64,000 bases of DNA from Desulfobacteraceae bacterium (GTDB lineage: Bacteria > Desulfobacterota > Desulfobacteria > Desulfobacterales > Desulfobacteraceae). The stretch covers positions 1 to 64,000 of the forward strand of contig JADGEQ010000023.1 of NCBI GenBank assembly GCA_016744295.1. Reading direction: 5' to 3'. Position numbers and translations under genes: made by a program. How positions within the stretch are numbered: position 1 is the first letter of the stretch; each line of letters starts with the position of its first letter. This document shows, piece after piece, positions 51,280 through 62,433 of this stretch. The notes under the pieces were generated by a model. That model ran no database searches. It was not told where the DNA came from and worked only from the letters and a program-made list of their open reading frames with translations.

Positions 51280-52424
51280 AAATGAAAATATTGACCGGGT
51301 TAAGCGTTTTGGTCCTTTTAGCCGTTGGTTATTTTTTGTTCACAGGCAAAGGACAGGTACCGCCAGTCCAGGCCCAGAAACAAGAGGCTCCTCCTGTTGA
51401 AGTGAGTGTCCATACGATCAAACAAGAAGAGGTGATCTTAACCAAAGATCTTTCCGGACGGACTTCTGCCTGTCAAATAGCCGAAATTCGTCCCCAGGTT
51501 TCCGGGATTGTTCTCAATCGCTTGTTCACCGAAGGAAGTAATGTAAAAAAAGGGCAGCAGTTGTATCAGATTGATCCTGCAACCTACCAGGCGGCACATG
51601 ACAGTGCCCTGGCCGGTCTTGTTAAAGCCCGGGCAGACCTGGAAGCGGTTGAGCCCAAAATGAAGCGATATGCCAGCCTTGTAAAATTAGGAGGCGTAAG
51701 TCACCAGGCCTATGATGATGTAGTGGCCGCTCTTGCCCAGGCAAAAGCCGCGGTAACGGTTGCCAGAGCCAATGTGGCAACGGCTAAAATTAGCCTGGGG
51801 TATACCCGGGTGTTTGCACCCATATCCGGCAGGATCGGCAGATCATCGGTCACAAAAGGTGCCCTGGTAACCGCTGGTCAGGCAACAGCCCTGGCAACCA
51901 TACAAAATCTTACCCAGATATATGTGGATGTGAATCAATCCGCCAGAAATATGATGAAACTGCGCCGACAGATGACGGCCCAAACCCGAAATCCCGAAGC
52001 TCTTTTGTTCATCGATGGTGAAACCAATGCCTATACCGGCAAGGGGAAAATTCTTTTTTCCGATGTTACCGTGGACGAGGGGACCGGCATGGTTCAACTG
52101 CGGATACTCTTCCCCAATCCGGATAATGAATTGCTTCCCGGGTTGTTTGTCAGGGCGCGCATTGAGCAGTCGAGACAAGAGAATGCCATCACCCTGCCCC
52201 AGCAGTGTCTGGTGCGGAATGCCGATGGCAGTACAATTGTGTGGATTGTTGACGAGACCGGCACGGTCAATACCCGCCCCATAACGGTTTCCCAGGTAAT
52301 CGGCGATAAATGGCTGGTGACCTCGGGTCTGAAGGTTGGGGACAGAGTGGTGGTGGCAGGTTTGCAAAAAATCCGCCCCATGGCACGCGTAACAATTGTG
52401 GAAATGCCCTCTTCTAAAAGTTGA
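51276..52424 (+). CDS. RND efflux periplasmic adaptor (AcrA/MexA-like)
   Basis: Membrane-fusion protein of 382 residues linking the inner-membrane pump and the outer-membrane channel. An N-terminal hydrophobic anchor (ILTGLSVLVLLAVGYFLF) has no lipobox cysteine, so it is probably membrane-anchored or cleaved, not lipidated. The barrel-sandwich halves are AEIRPQVSGIVLNRLFTEGSNVKKGQQLYQID and TRVFAPISGRIGRSSVTKGALV, with a coiled-coil hairpin between. AGGAG precedes the start, inside the end of tetR. It forms a full tripartite system with the next two genes. Confidence 0.95.
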   Translation: MKMKILTGLSVLVLLAVGYFLFTGKGQVPPVQAQKQEAPPVEVSVHTIKQEEVILTKDLSGRTSACQIAEIRPQVSGIVLNRLFTEGSNVKKGQQLYQIDPATYQAAHDSALAGLVKARADLEAVEPKMKRYASLVKLGGVSHQAYDDVVAALAQAKAAVTVARANVATAKISLGYTRVFAPISGRIGRSSVTKGALVTAGQATALATIQNLTQIYVDVNQSARNMMKLRRQMTAQTRNPEALLFIDGETNAYTGKGKILFSDVTVDEGTGMVQLRILFPNPDNELLPGLFVRARIEQSRQENAITLPQQCLVRNADGSTIVWIVDETGTVNTRPITVSQVIGDKWLVTSGLKVGDRVVVAGLQKIRPMARVTIVEMPSSKS

Positions 52425-52439
52425 TAACAGGATAAACAA

Positions 52440-55400
52440 ATGTCGAAATTTTTTATAGAACGACCCATATTTGCCTGGGTGATCGCCATTGTCATTATGC
52501 TGGCAGGACTCTTTGCCGTAATGACCCTGCCCATAGAACAATACCCGAAAATTGCACCGCCCAGCATCAGTGTTACCACGGCCTATCCGGGTGCATCCGC
52601 CAAAATACTGGAAAACAGTGTCACCCAGGTTATTGAGCAGAATCTGACAGGAATTGATTATCTGCGGTATTTTTCTTCCGCAAGCGATGGCAGTGGCCAG
52701 CTGTCCATCACCCTGACATTTGAACCGGAAGCAGACCCTGATATCGCCCAGGTTCAGGTTCAAAACAAGGTGCAATCCATCACAAGCCTTTTGCCCCAGG
52801 AAGTTCAGTCCCAGGGCGTTACCGTGACCAAGGCCACCCAGAGTTTTTTGCTGATTGTGGGACTGTATTCCGAGGACGGCAGCATGGATGAGCATGACAT
52901 TGGAGACTATATCAAGTCCAATCTGGCAGATCCCGTAAGCCGGGTTCAAGGTGTAGGGAATTTGACCGTGTTCGGACAACCGCATTCCATGCGAATCTGG
53001 CTTAACCCGGAACAATTGCACTCCTATGGGTTGATGCCCTCGGACGTAAAATCAGCCATCCGGGCCCGGAACTCGGATATTACCCCGGGCCAGTTGGGCG
53101 GGGCACCGGCAATGAAGGGGCAGCAAATAAATGCCACCATCTCGGCCCAATCCAAATTGCAGACAGTGGCCGATTTTGAAGAAATTCTGATAAAGGTGAA
53201 TCCCGATGGCTCCCAGGTTCGCCTCAAAGAGGTTGCAAAAATAGAGCTGGGCGCGCAATCCTACGATACCGTGGCCCGGTACAATGGAAAGGAAGCATCG
53301 GGTATGGCTGTCAGCCTTGCCACGGGTGCCAATGCCCTTGATACGGGCAAGCGGGTTAAGGCAAAACTAAAGGAACTTACTGCCTTTATGCCGCCGGGGC
53401 TCACCGTTGTGTACCCCTATGATACAACCCCCTTTGTCAAGCTTTCCATTGAAGAGGTGGTAAAGACGCTTTTCGAAGCCATCCTCCTGGTCTTTGTTGT
53501 CATGTATATCTTTTTACAGAACTTCAGGGCGACCCTGATCCCGACCATTGCGGTGCCTGTGGTTCTGCTGGGCACCTTTGGGGTTCTGTCTGCCTTTGGT
53601 TTTACCATCAATGTGCTGACCATGTTTGCCATGGTTTTGGCCATAGGGCTGCTGGTGGATGATGCCATTGTTGTGGTGGAAAACGTTGAGCGTCTCATGG
53701 CCGAAAAAGGACTCGCTCCCAAAGAAGCCACCAAAGAATCCATGGAGCAGATCACCGGTGCACTGGTGGGAATTGCCCTGGTTCTCTCTGCTGTATTTAT
53801 TCCCATGGCCTTTTTCAGCGGTTCCACAGGGGCGATCTACCGCCAGTTTTCCCTTACCATTGTCTCGGCCATGTCTCTGTCGGTTCTGGTGGCCCTGGTT
53901 CTGACACCGGCCCTGTGTTCCACCCTGCTCAAACCCATTGCCCACAAAGAAAGCAGAAAAGGGTTTTTTGGCTGGTTTAACACAAGTTTCAATGGGCTGA
54001 GACAGTCATACCGAAAAAGTGTGGGATATATTGCGGCAAGATCCATCCGGTTCATCATGATTTATCTTTGCATCATCGGGGGACTGGTTTACTATTTTCA
54101 ATTGCTGCCCACCGCCTTTCTGCCCGATGAAGACCAGGGAATGATGATGATGATGGTTTCCGCCCCCCCCGGCGCCACCCTTGAGCGGACCCGGGAAAGC
54201 GTAAAAAAGGTGGAAACCTATTTCATGAACCAGGAAGCCGAAAATGTCGAGAGCATCTTCACGGTGACAGGTTACAGCTTTGCAGGGCAGGGACAAAATG
54301 TGGGGATGGGCTTTATCAATCTCAAGGACTGGGACCAAAGAAGTCGGCCGGATCAAAATTCTGCTGCCATTGCCCAAAGAGCCATGGGCAGGTTATACCC
54401 CATCAAAGACGCCTCTGTGTTTGCTTTTATTCCCCCACCGATTATCGAGCTTGGGAATGCCACCGGGTTTAATTTCCAGTTGCTGGACCAGGCCGGCCTG
54501 GGACATGAAGCCCTGGTCAACGCTAAAAATATGATGCTGGGCATGGCATCCCAGGATCCTAGCTTTGTGGGTATTCGGCCCAACGGTTTGGCAGACGTGC
54601 CCCAGTATAAACTTACGATCGATTACGAAAAAGCTGAGGTTATGGGGCTTTCCACTGCAGACATCACCAATACCCTGACCACTGCATGGGGATCCACCTA
54701 TGTGAATGATTTCATGGACAAGGGGAGGGTTAAAAAAGTGTATATGCAGGGGGATGCGCCCTTTCGGATGCATCCTGAAGATATAGAGAGATGGTATGTT
54801 CGCAACCGAACAAAAGAGATGGTGCCCTTTTCATCCTTTGCCAAGGGGTATTGGACCTATGGGTCCCCCAAACTTGAGCGATACAATGGGGTCTCCTCCA
54901 TGGAGATTCTGGGTGCCCCGGCACCGGGGGTCAGCTCCGGAGATGCCATGAAAACAATTCAGGAACTTGCTGCAAAACTGCCCCATGGCATCGGGCTTGA
55001 ATGGACGGGAATCTCCTATGAAGAAAGAATGGCAGGGTCCCAGACAAGTCTATTATATGCCGTGTCTCTTTTGTTTGTGTTTCTCTGCCTTGCGGCATTG
55101 TATGAAAGCTGGTCCATTCCTTTCTCGGTCATGCTCATTGTTCCTTTGGGGATTGTGGGGTCTGTTGCTACCACGCGGATGGCAGGGCTTTCCAATGACG
55201 TGTATTTTCAAATCGGGCTGCTCACAACCATTGGTCTTGCATCGAAAAATGCCATTTTGATTGTTGAATTTGCAAAAGATCTCCATGAAAAAGGGCATAA
55301 TATAGTCGAGGCTGCCATGACAGCTGCAGAACAAAGACTTCGTCCCATACTCATGACATCCCTGGCATTCATCCTGGGGGTGACCCCCCTTGCCCTGTCA

Positions 55401-55571
55401 AACGGTGCCGGATCTGCCAGCCAGAACGCCATCGGCATCGGGGTCATCGGCGGAATGGTGGCGGCAACAACCCTTGCCATTATATATGTTCCGCTATTCT
55501 TCATTATCATTGAACAATGGACGGACAAGAGAAAAAAGGCCACGGCCGGAAATGAGGTGGAATATGTATAA
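52440..55571 (+). CDS. RND multidrug efflux pump, HAE1/AcrB-like
   Basis: Inner-membrane proton-driven exporter of 1043 residues, full length. It begins [24 protein letters not shown] and has the two large periplasmic loops and twelve helices of the family. The proton-relay Asp pair lies in [17 protein letters not shown] (helix 4), and the partner Lys in [15 protein letters not shown] (helix 10). [16 protein letters not shown] and APPGAT are typical HAE1 blocks. Substrate range cannot be read from sequence. The outer-membrane gene starts inside its last codons (8-base overlap). Confidence 0.96.
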   Translation: MSKFFIERPIFAWVIAIVIMLAGLFAVMTLPIEQYPKIAPPSISVTTAYPGASAKILENSVTQVIEQNLTGIDYLRYFSSASDGSGQLSITLTFEPEADPDIAQVQVQNKVQSITSLLPQEVQSQGVTVTKATQSFLLIVGLYSEDGSMDEHDIGDYIKSNLADPVSRVQGVGNLTVFGQPHSMRIWLNPEQLHSYGLMPSDVKSAIRARNSDITPGQLGGAPAMKGQQINATISAQSKLQTVADFEEILIKVNPDGSQVRLKEVAKIELGAQSYDTVARYNGKEASGMAVSLATGANALDTGKRVKAKLKELTAFMPPGLTVVYPYDTTPFVKLSIEEVVKTLFEAILLVFVVMYIFLQNFRATLIPTIAVPVVLLGTFGVLSAFGFTINVLTMFAMVLAIGLLVDDAIVVVENVERLMAEKGLAPKEATKESMEQITGALVGIALVLSAVFIPMAFFSGSTGAIYRQFSLTIVSAMSLSVLVALVLTPALCSTLLKPIAHKESRKGFFGWFNTSFNGLRQSYRKSVGYIAARSIRFIMIYLCIIGGLVYYFQLLPTAFLPDEDQGMMMMMVSAPPGATLERTRESVKKVETYFMNQEAENVESIFTVTGYSFAGQGQNVGMGFINLKDWDQRSRPDQNSAAIAQRAMGRLYPIKDASVFAFIPPPIIELGNATGFNFQLLDQAGLGHEALVNAKNMMLGMASQDPSFVGIRPNGLADVPQYKLTIDYEKAEVMGLSTADITNTLTTAWGSTYVNDFMDKGRVKKVYMQGDAPFRMHPEDIERWYVRNRTKEMVPFSSFAKGYWTYGSPKLERYNGVSSMEILGAPAPGVSSGDAMKTIQELAAKLPHGIGLEWTGISYEERMAGSQTSLLYAVSLLFVFLCLAALYESWSIPFSVMLIVPLGIVGSVATTRMAGLSNDVYFQIGLLTTIGLASKNAILIVEFAKDLHEKGHNIVEAAMTAAEQRLRPILMTSLAFILGVTPLALSNGAGSASQNAIGIGVIGGMVAATTLAIIYVPLFFIIIEQWTDKRKKATAGNEVEYV

Positions 55572-57030
55572 TAGAACACTGGCAATTGCCCTGGCGCTTG
55601 TGGTAATTGCGCTCATTCCCATGACCGGCTGTAGCATGATTCCTGAATACCAGCGACCGGAACCACCTGTCACAACAACCTGGCCCCAGGGCAATGCCTA
55701 TCCGGCCCCGGAGGTTGATAAAAAAACAGAAACCGCCCCAGCATCAGGCACCCCAGCGGCCAATCCCATGGTATCGGATATCGCATGGAGAGATTATTTT
55801 AAATCTCATCACCTTAAGGCCCTTATTGAAAAAACCCTGGAAAATAACCGGAATCTGAGAGTGGCTCTGCTTACCATTGAGCAGGCAAAGGCAGCCTACA
55901 GAATACAGCGCTCGGATAGCCTGCCGACCATTGCAGGAGGCGGGGAGTTCTCCAGAACAGGGATACCCGAAGACATAAGTTCCACGGGAAGATCCACGAC
56001 CAGTTCCAAGCTGAGTGCAAATCTTGCGGTGACAGCCTATGAACTGGATTTTTTTGGAAGGGTCAAAAGTTTGAATCAGGCAGCCCTTGAAAATTATCTG
56101 TCAACCGAGGAAGCATTTTTAAATACCCGTATTGCATTGATCGCCCAGACCTCGGACGCCTATATGGGCTATCTGGCATATAAAAAACTGCTGTTACTGG
56201 CAAAAAATACACTTACGGCACAACAAGCGACATTTGCCGTGGTCAAACAACAATATGAGGTAGGTTCCGCCGCCCAGCTTGATCTGGCCCAGGCAGGGAC
56301 CTCGGTTGAAAGTGCCAGGGTATCCATTGCCCAGTATACCCGTCTGACGGCACAGGCAAAGAATGCCATTGTTCTGCTGGCAGGCTCCGGTGTGGAACAG
56401 ATTCTGGATAACAGCGAGACCATCGACACGGTTCAATTCATGGAAGATATTCCCACGGGACTGCCTTCTGCTATTTTGCTGGCACGACCCGACATCAAAG
56501 GGGCAGAGCACCGGTTGAAAGCGGCCAATGCGGATATTGGAGCTGCCCGGGCAGCCCTGTATCCCGCCATCAGCCTTACCGGATCCGTTGGGCTTGCCAG
56601 TGACAGCCTGTCCTCTTTATTTTCGTCGGGTGCTGCCTGGGCATGGAATTTTGCCCCTTCGGTTTCCATCCCCATATTCAATCGGGACGGCCTCAATGCA
56701 AGCCTGGATACTGCCCTGGCCAGTGAAAAAATAGCGGTGGCCGAATATGAAAACGCTCTTCAGACAGCCTTTAGAGAGGTGGCAGACCAATTGGCTGCAA
56801 GGGGAACCTACAAGTACCAGCTGGCAGCCCAGAATGCATTGGTTGACGCCAGCCAACAAGCATATGAATTGTCCAATGCCAGATATCAAAACGGTATCGA
56901 TGATTTTTTGACGGTCCTGGATTCCCAGAGATCTCTTTTTGCGGCCGAGCAGGGTGCGGTAACAGTCAAGCAAGCCTATTTGAGTAACCTTGTTGTCCTG
57001 TACAAAGTGCTTGGCGGAGGACAATTATAA
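55564..57030 (+). CDS. Outer-membrane efflux lipoprotein (NodT/OprM-like)
   Basis: TolC-type channel of 488 residues that completes the efflux system. The ATG at 55564 gives a lipoprotein signal [23 protein letters not shown] with the lipobox cysteine at about residue 23; the longer open frame inside the pump gene is not used. Two outer-membrane-efflux repeats are visible, with [22 protein letters not shown] and [24 protein letters not shown] blocks. It overlaps the pump gene by 8 bases, and the MFS gene starts on its stop codon. Confidence 0.94.
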   Translation: MYNRTLAIALALVVIALIPMTGCSMIPEYQRPEPPVTTTWPQGNAYPAPEVDKKTETAPASGTPAANPMVSDIAWRDYFKSHHLKALIEKTLENNRNLRVALLTIEQAKAAYRIQRSDSLPTIAGGGEFSRTGIPEDISSTGRSTTSSKLSANLAVTAYELDFFGRVKSLNQAALENYLSTEEAFLNTRIALIAQTSDAYMGYLAYKKLLLLAKNTLTAQQATFAVVKQQYEVGSAAQLDLAQAGTSVESARVSIAQYTRLTAQAKNAIVLLAGSGVEQILDNSETIDTVQFMEDIPTGLPSAILLARPDIKGAEHRLKAANADIGAARAALYPAISLTGSVGLASDSLSSLFSSGAAWAWNFAPSVSIPIFNRDGLNASLDTALASEKIAVAEYENALQTAFREVADQLAARGTYKYQLAAQNALVDASQQAYELSNARYQNGIDDFLTVLDSQRSLFAAEQGAVTVKQAYLSNLVVLYKVLGGGQL

Positions 57031-58211
57031 TGGGATCACGGCCGGAAGTGGCTGCTTCCGGCTACAGGTTTTTAATCCCCCTGCTGGCGTTGCTGTCCGC
57101 CTTTCCACCGCTGTCCACGGATATGTACCTGCCGGCCATTCCCTATCTGGGGAAATTATGGTCAGTGGATCTGAAAACCATAAATCTGACCCTGATCTGC
57201 TTTTTTTTGAGTTATAGCCCGGCTTTGCTGGTGTATGGACCGCTTTCAGACCGTTTCGGCAGGCGAGTTCCCCTGCTGGCCGGACTGGCTCTGTTCATAC
57301 TGGGCAGTCTTTTATGTGCTGTTGCCGGGTCGATACAGGCCTTGATCCACGCTAGAATACTTCAGGGTATTGGGGCTGCAGCCCCTTCGGCCCTGGGGCT
57401 TTCCATTACCAAGGATTATTATACGGGACCTGAGCGTCATAAAATACTGGCCATCATTGGTATTATTGTTGCCCTTGCACCCATGATCGGGCCGACATTG
57501 GGGTCCTGGGCCATGCTGTTTGGTGACTGGCACCTTATCTTTATCCTCCAGGCCGCCGTTGCCATCATTTCCTTTGTCGGTGTTCTCAGAATACCTGAAA
57601 CCAATACCACCCTCCGGCAGATTCCCCTGATTAAAATGGCCGGGCCCTATGTCTCCTTGTTCAAAAATTTACGGTTTATACTGTTTACCCTGCTGTTTGC
57701 AGTTTCCATGTGTTCATTTTTTGCCTTTATTGCGGCCTCGTCGGAAATTTATATTGTTGGATTTGGGGTGTCAGAACAGGCCTTTGGACTGTATTTCGGA
57801 ATAAATGCCCTGTCTTTGATGGCAGGATCTTTTCTGTGCATGAAGCTTGTGATGAAACTTGATGACATGCTGTTGATTGGGCTTGGATTTGGCGGTATGG
57901 TGGTGGGCGGCCTGCTGCTTGTGGTGATGCCCCAGTCACAGGTATTGTTCTTTACCCTGCCCATGTGCTGTATTTCCTTTGGTTTCGGCCTGACCCGTCC
58001 CCTGTGCGTTAACCTGGTCCTGGAGTCAGTGAACACGGATATAGGATCTGCCTCTTCGATGATGATGTTTGCCAATTTTATTTTCGGTGCCCTGGCCATG
58101 GGGCTCATTTCCCTGTGCGGAGAATGGAAAATAATGACCATCGGATTCATCGCTGTATTATCAAGCCTGTTAACACTGGCTGTCATCAGGAAAAGTCGCT
58201 CTTTTTCATAA
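57030..58211 (+). CDS. Bcr/CflA-type MFS drug exporter
   Basis: Twelve-helix major-facilitator exporter of 393 residues. The family pattern is clear: LSTDMYLPAIPYLGKLW at helix 1, YGPLSDRFGRRVPLLAGLALFILGSLLCA (motif A) and RILQGIGAAAPSALGLSITKDYY (motif B region). It starts on the last base of the preceding stop codon (TAATG), so it belongs to the same operon and broadens the export capacity. Its end overlaps the convergent ABC gene by 26 bases. Confidence 0.93.
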   Translation: MGSRPEVAASGYRFLIPLLALLSAFPPLSTDMYLPAIPYLGKLWSVDLKTINLTLICFFLSYSPALLVYGPLSDRFGRRVPLLAGLALFILGSLLCAVAGSIQALIHARILQGIGAAAPSALGLSITKDYYTGPERHKILAIIGIIVALAPMIGPTLGSWAMLFGDWHLIFILQAAVAIISFVGVLRIPETNTTLRQIPLIKMAGPYVSLFKNLRFILFTLLFAVSMCSFFAFIAASSEIYIVGFGVSEQAFGLYFGINALSLMAGSFLCMKLVMKLDDMLLIGLGFGGMVVGGLLLVVMPQSQVLFFTLPMCCISFGFGLTRPLCVNLVLESVNTDIGSASSMMMFANFIFGALAMGLISLCGEWKIMTIGFIAVLSSLLTLAVIRKSRSFS

Positions 58212-59235
58212 GAACTTCGAGCTCCTGTTTTCGATGGCAGGCCACCTGGTGACCGGTTTGGACCTGTTCGAGCACGGGCTGTTTTATCCTGCAGAGGTCA
58301 ATGGCAAAGGGGCATCTTGTATGAAACCTGCAGCCATCCGGCGGATCAATGGGGCTTGGCACATCCCCTGACAAGACGATTCTTTTGGACACCCTGCGGT
58401 CGGTTGAGGGGATTCCCGACAAAAGGGCAATTGTATAGGGATGCCTAGGCCTTGCAAAAAGATCTTCAGTCCGGGCGATCTCAATGATTTTCCCAAGATA
58501 CATCACCACAATCCGTGTACTGATATATTTAACCACCAAAAGATGGTGGGTGATAAAAACATAGGTTAGGTTGAATTCCTGTTTAAGTTTTTTCAATAGA
58601 TTCAATATTTGGGCCTGTACCGACACATCAAGGGCAGAAGTTGGTTCATCTAAAATTATCAATTCAGGATTGGTGGCAATAGCTCTTGCCACTGCTATCC
58701 GCTGGCGCTGGCCTCCGGAAAATTCATGGGGATAGCGTAGCAGATGGTCCTGGGATAATCCCACAAGCTCAAGCAGAGAAATCACCTTTGCATTCAGCTT
58801 TCGGCTGCTTAATTTTTCCTGGACCCGGATGGGCTCGGCAATGATATTTTTAATGATCATTCTTGGATTAAGGGAGGTTGTGGGATCCTGGAAAACCATC
58901 TGCATTTTACCGTTCAGCCCAAGTTTTGCAATCCCTTGTTTGCCCAGTTTCTCCAAAGCAATGCCAGGAGAGGAGTCACTGTTTTCAGGATAGTAGAGAA
59001 TAGAGCCGGAACTGGGCTTATGAAGTCTGAGAATGGTTTTTCCGGTGGTGGTCTTGCCGCAGCCTGATTCCCCCACAACACCGATGGACTCGCCGCGGTG
59101 AATCGTAAGGTCAATGCCGTCAAGTGCCTTGACCGAATTTACCTGGCGCTTTAAAATACCGCCAAGAATGGGATAGTGTTTTTTTATCTGCTTTAATTCA
59201 AGAAGTTTTTCCATGGTCATATCCTGGGCAATCAT
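58186..59235 (-). CDS. ABC transporter ATP-binding protein, DppF/OppF type (second transporter)
   Basis: ATPase of 349 residues. Walker A is GESGCGKTT, the Q-loop VFQDPTTSLNPR, the signature FSGGQRQR, Walker B LIILDEPTSALDV, and the switch His is in THHLL. The C-terminal cysteine region reads GCRFHTRCPFAIDLC. It overlaps the OppD-type gene by 4 bases (ATGA) and is the last gene of this minus-strand operon. Its 3' end runs 26 bases into the convergent MFS gene. Confidence 0.95.
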   Translation of the reverse strand: MIAQDMTMEKLLELKQIKKHYPILGGILKRQVNSVKALDGIDLTIHRGESIGVVGESGCGKTTTGKTILRLHKPSSGSILYYPENSDSSPGIALEKLGKQGIAKLGLNGKMQMVFQDPTTSLNPRMIIKNIIAEPIRVQEKLSSRKLNAKVISLLELVGLSQDHLLRYPHEFSGGQRQRIAVARAIATNPELIILDEPTSALDVSVQAQILNLLKKLKQEFNLTYVFITHHLLVVKYISTRIVVMYLGKIIEIARTEDLFARPRHPYTIALLSGIPSTDRRVSKRIVLSGDVPSPIDPPDGCRFHTRCPFAIDLCRIKQPVLEQVQTGHQVACHRKQELEVLMKKSDFS

Positions 59236-60416
59236 GATTTAGATGTATATAAATAACAGGCCACCTGGTGATCCAGGCCAATGGTTTCCAGCTGGGGTGC
59301 CGCAGTTTTGCAGATTTCCATTGCATGTTCACACCTTGGGTGAAAACGGCATCCTTCAGGAGGAGAGACAAGATTGGGAACATTTCCGACAATTGTTTTT
59401 AACTCCCCCTGCTGGGAAATTTTGGGAACTGACTCGAGCAGGGCTTTTGTATAGGGATGTTTTGGATTGTCAAATATCTTATCAACACTGCCGATTTCAC
59501 AAATATTTCCCGCATACATAACCCCGACCCGGTCACAGGTTTGTGCAACAATGCCAAGATCATGGGTGATGAGCAGGATGGATGAAATAATCTGACGCTG
59601 CTTTAGGTCATCCAGCAGCTCGAGTATCTGGGCCTGGATCGTGACGTCGAGATTTGAAGTGGCTTCATCGGCAATCAAAAGAACCGGGTTTGAGGCAAGG
59701 GCAATGGCAATGACAACCCTTTGCTTCATGCCGCCGGACAAATTATTGGGATATTGGCAGACAATGTTTTCAGGATTTGAAATACCCAGCACGGTGAGAA
59801 GTTCAATGGATTTTTGGACAGCCATCTTCATCACCCCCCTGTCCCAGCGGCTGACCAGGGGAATTTTCTTTAATATTTTTAAAACCATTGAATCGGGATG
59901 ATCCAGACTGTATTTATACAAAGGTTTTAAAAACCAGAAAACAGTTACCCCACAATCCCCTGTCCGTTTAGAATCGGGCAGGTCAGAACCTGAATCTGGC
60001 CGAAGAATACTCTGTATCATCTCTTGTCTTTGATGAACACAATAGCTTTCTGCTATCTGTTCACCAATGGTCATGATGGGGTTTAGTGCGGCATTTGGCT
60101 CCTGGAAAACCATGGAGATCAGATTGCCCCGTAAATTTTCCATAAAAGCCTCGCTTTTGGACAATAGCTCCATTCCACTATCCGGGCCTTCAGGATCAGG
60201 GAAAAAATTAATTTCACCATTTTCAATTTTTCCCGGTTCCTGGACAATCCCCATGATGGATCTTACGGTGACGCTTTTTCCGCAGCCCGATTCTCCCACA
60301 AGCCCAAAGGTTGAACCATGGTCTACACTGAAAGAGATCCGATTAAGCGCCTTTACCACTCCTTCATAGGTATAAAAGTTTGTTACAAGATTTTTTATAT
60401 CAAGAATTTTTGCCAT
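59232..60416 (-). CDS. ABC transporter ATP-binding protein, OppD type, with an insertion
   Basis: ATPase of 394 residues, about 65 longer than the matching protein of the first transporter (327). Walker A is GESGCGKSV, the Q-loop VFQEPNAALNP, the signature LSGGMKQR, and Walker B LLIADEATSNLDV, with Ala in place of the usual Pro after the catalytic Glu. The extra residues (about 135-205) lie between the Q-loop and the signature, in the helical subdomain that contacts the permease, and include KRTGDCGVTVFWFLKPLYKY. The frame is uninterrupted. The C-terminal cysteine region reads GCRFHPRCEHAMEIC. Confidence 0.93.
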   Translation of the reverse strand: MAKILDIKNLVTNFYTYEGVVKALNRISFSVDHGSTFGLVGESGCGKSVTVRSIMGIVQEPGKIENGEINFFPDPEGPDSGMELLSKSEAFMENLRGNLISMVFQEPNAALNPIMTIGEQIAESYCVHQRQEMIQSILRPDSGSDLPDSKRTGDCGVTVFWFLKPLYKYSLDHPDSMVLKILKKIPLVSRWDRGVMKMAVQKSIELLTVLGISNPENIVCQYPNNLSGGMKQRVVIAIALASNPVLLIADEATSNLDVTIQAQILELLDDLKQRQIISSILLITHDLGIVAQTCDRVGVMYAGNICEIGSVDKIFDNPKHPYTKALLESVPKISQQGELKTIVGNVPNLVSPPEGCRFHPRCEHAMEICKTAAPQLETIGLDHQVACYLYTSKS

Positions 60417-60421
60417 GGATT

Positions 60422-61336
60422 CTATTTCCTTCTCAATTTTGGATCAAATGCATCCCTGAGTGCATCTCCGAACAGATTCCAGGCCAGGACAAACAAAATC
60501 ATGAATGTGCCCGGAAAGACAATGGTGTACCAAAACTTCAGAGGATCACCCGCTGGCCCCACAATATAGTTCCTTGCCATGGCAAGCATCTGTCCCCAGT
60601 CAGCAAATCCAATGGGGGCGCCAAGGCCGATGAAACTTAAGAATGCCGCAGTCATAACAATGGAACCTGCATCCATGAAGGCAATAACCATTACCGGGTA
60701 TACAGCATTGGGAAAAACATGGCGCAGCATGATTTTAAAATTTGAGACTCCCATGGACCTTGCAGCCAGAATATAATCTTCATTGACCACGGGCAAAACC
60801 CCTGCACGCATTACCCTGGCATACCGCCGCCAGACCACAAGGGTCAGGGCAATCATGATATTATCCAGCCCCCTGCCAAAGGCCACCACAAAGGCCATGG
60901 CCAGGATGGTAAAGGGTATGGCAAAAAATACATCCACCACCCGCATTATGATCTCATCAATCCAGCCGCCATAATACCCGGCTGCTATGCCCAGGCTTGC
61001 CCCGATGAGAAAGGCACTCAACACGACAACGATACCAATCTTGAATGCGCTTCTTGTTCCCCATATTACACCGTAAAAAATATCATATTGTCCCGAGGTT
61101 GTTCCAAAATAATGGTCGCTGCTGGGTGCCTGGGGCGTCATGGAATACCCTTGATGGGGCATCATATAGGGTCTGTGTTTATACTTGGGAGGGGCAATAT
61201 AGGGGGCAAAAATGGCCACCAGGGTAAAGGCTGTCAACAGAACAATGCCGATGATGGCAGACGGGTTCGTAAAAATTCGTGTTAGGGTGAACTTCAACTC
61301 TTTTAGTTTGGGGTGCCGACTTTCTGATATATCCAT
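60422..61336 (-). CDS. ABC transporter permease, DppC type (second transporter)
   Basis: Inner-membrane subunit of 304 residues. N-terminal block NPSAIIGIVLLTAFTLVAIFAPYIAPP, then DHYFGTTSGQYDIFYGVIWGTRSAF, where the usual GTDxxGRD signature is altered to GTTSGQYD. The coupling segment is RVMRAGVLPVVNEDYILAARSMGVSN, and the end reads GDALRDAFDPKL. It follows the DppB-type gene with no gap. Confidence 0.92.
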   Translation of the reverse strand: MDISESRHPKLKELKFTLTRIFTNPSAIIGIVLLTAFTLVAIFAPYIAPPKYKHRPYMMPHQGYSMTPQAPSSDHYFGTTSGQYDIFYGVIWGTRSAFKIGIVVVLSAFLIGASLGIAAGYYGGWIDEIIMRVVDVFFAIPFTILAMAFVVAFGRGLDNIMIALTLVVWRRYARVMRAGVLPVVNEDYILAARSMGVSNFKIMLRHVFPNAVYPVMVIAFMDAGSIVMTAAFLSFIGLGAPIGFADWGQMLAMARNYIVGPAGDPLKFWYTIVFPGTFMILFVLAWNLFGDALRDAFDPKLRRK

Positions 61337-61337
61337 A

Positions 61338-62369
61338 TTAACTCAACCTTATTCGCGGATCAATGACCGCATAGAGGATATCAATGATCAAATTGAAAAC
61401 AACATAGATCAATCCTAGAAAAATGCTGATGGCCATGACAATGGGGATGTCGAGCTGGGTGGCAGCCTTGACAAGCAATAATCCCAGACCTGCCCGGTTA
61501 AATATGAATTCAACGGAAACGCTGCCTTCGATGGAAAGGGCAATCAGCCAGCCGGCAACCGTAATGGCCGGCAGCAGTGCATTCTTTTTAACATGCCTGT
61601 TGATGATGGTTTTCTGATCCACGCCCTTGGCCCTGGCCGTGATCACATAGTCCTTTGATATCTCTTCGAGCATACTTGAACGCATGACCCGGATCAGTAT
61701 GGCAATAATGACGGTGACCTGGGTTATCATGGGCAGTATAAGGTGTTTTAAGGCATCCCAGAACACGGCAAAATTTTTGTTTAGCAACCCGTCAATGGTG
61801 TACATACCGGTGTATTGAACAAATTGATCAGGATTGTTTCTGATAAAATCGTCAATGGAATCGGAAATAACTCCCGGCGGAAAAATCTGGAACAATGAGT
61901 AGAAAATCATCAAGAGCATCAGGGCAAATAAAAAGGTGGGCAAAGACCAGCCAATGATGGAAGAGATCCTGATCGTATGGTCCATAAAGCTGTCTTGATG
62001 GGACCCGGCCCAGGTCCCAAGCCAGAGCCCCAGGGCAATGATGATGGGCATGGAAAAAAGATTTAATTCAATGGTGACCGGCAGGTATTTAACGATGGCA
62101 TCAAGGGCCGGGGATGCTGCCACAATTGAATATCCAAAATTCCCTTTGGATATCTCTTTTATCCATCTTGCGTACTGAATATGAAAGGGTTTATCAAGAC
62201 CATACTTCTGAATAAGCCTGGGGATTTCTTTTACCTGCTGGGGTGATTGTATAAATGCCGCTGCCCTTCTTTCCGGACTGAATGTCAGTAAAATCGAGAA
62301 CATCAGCATGGAAACCCCAAACAGCACGACAACCATAAACATGAGTCTTCTGGCAATAAATGCAGCCAA
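61338..62369 (-). CDS. ABC transporter permease, DppB type (second transporter)
   Basis: Inner-membrane subunit of 343 residues, with six predicted helices. It begins MAAFIARRLMFMVVVLFGVSMLMFSILLTFSPERRAA, has YGLDKPFHIQYARWIKEISKGNFGYS, and the coupling segment RVMRSSMLEEISKDYVITARAKGVDQ. An external loop between helices (about 175-215, ISDSIDDFIRNNPDQFVQYTG) is longer than in the first transporter. A hairpin separates it from the upstream binding-protein gene. Confidence 0.92.
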   Translation of the reverse strand: MAAFIARRLMFMVVVLFGVSMLMFSILLTFSPERRAAAFIQSPQQVKEIPRLIQKYGLDKPFHIQYARWIKEISKGNFGYSIVAASPALDAIVKYLPVTIELNLFSMPIIIALGLWLGTWAGSHQDSFMDHTIRISSIIGWSLPTFLFALMLLMIFYSLFQIFPPGVISDSIDDFIRNNPDQFVQYTGMYTIDGLLNKNFAVFWDALKHLILPMITQVTVIIAILIRVMRSSMLEEISKDYVITARAKGVDQKTIINRHVKKNALLPAITVAGWLIALSIEGSVSVEFIFNRAGLGLLLVKAATQLDIPIVMAISIFLGLIYVVFNLIIDILYAVIDPRIRLS

Positions 62370-62433
62370 ATTAATACCTATCCTGTTTGAATAACTGGTT
62401 TAATAAAGGTTTAACCGTTTTCTTGGTGGGAAA

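Noticed and set aside
51843..53021. 392-residue minus-strand frame in the efflux genes
   Set aside because: It is antisense to well-conserved adaptor and pump sequence and is therefore a shadow.
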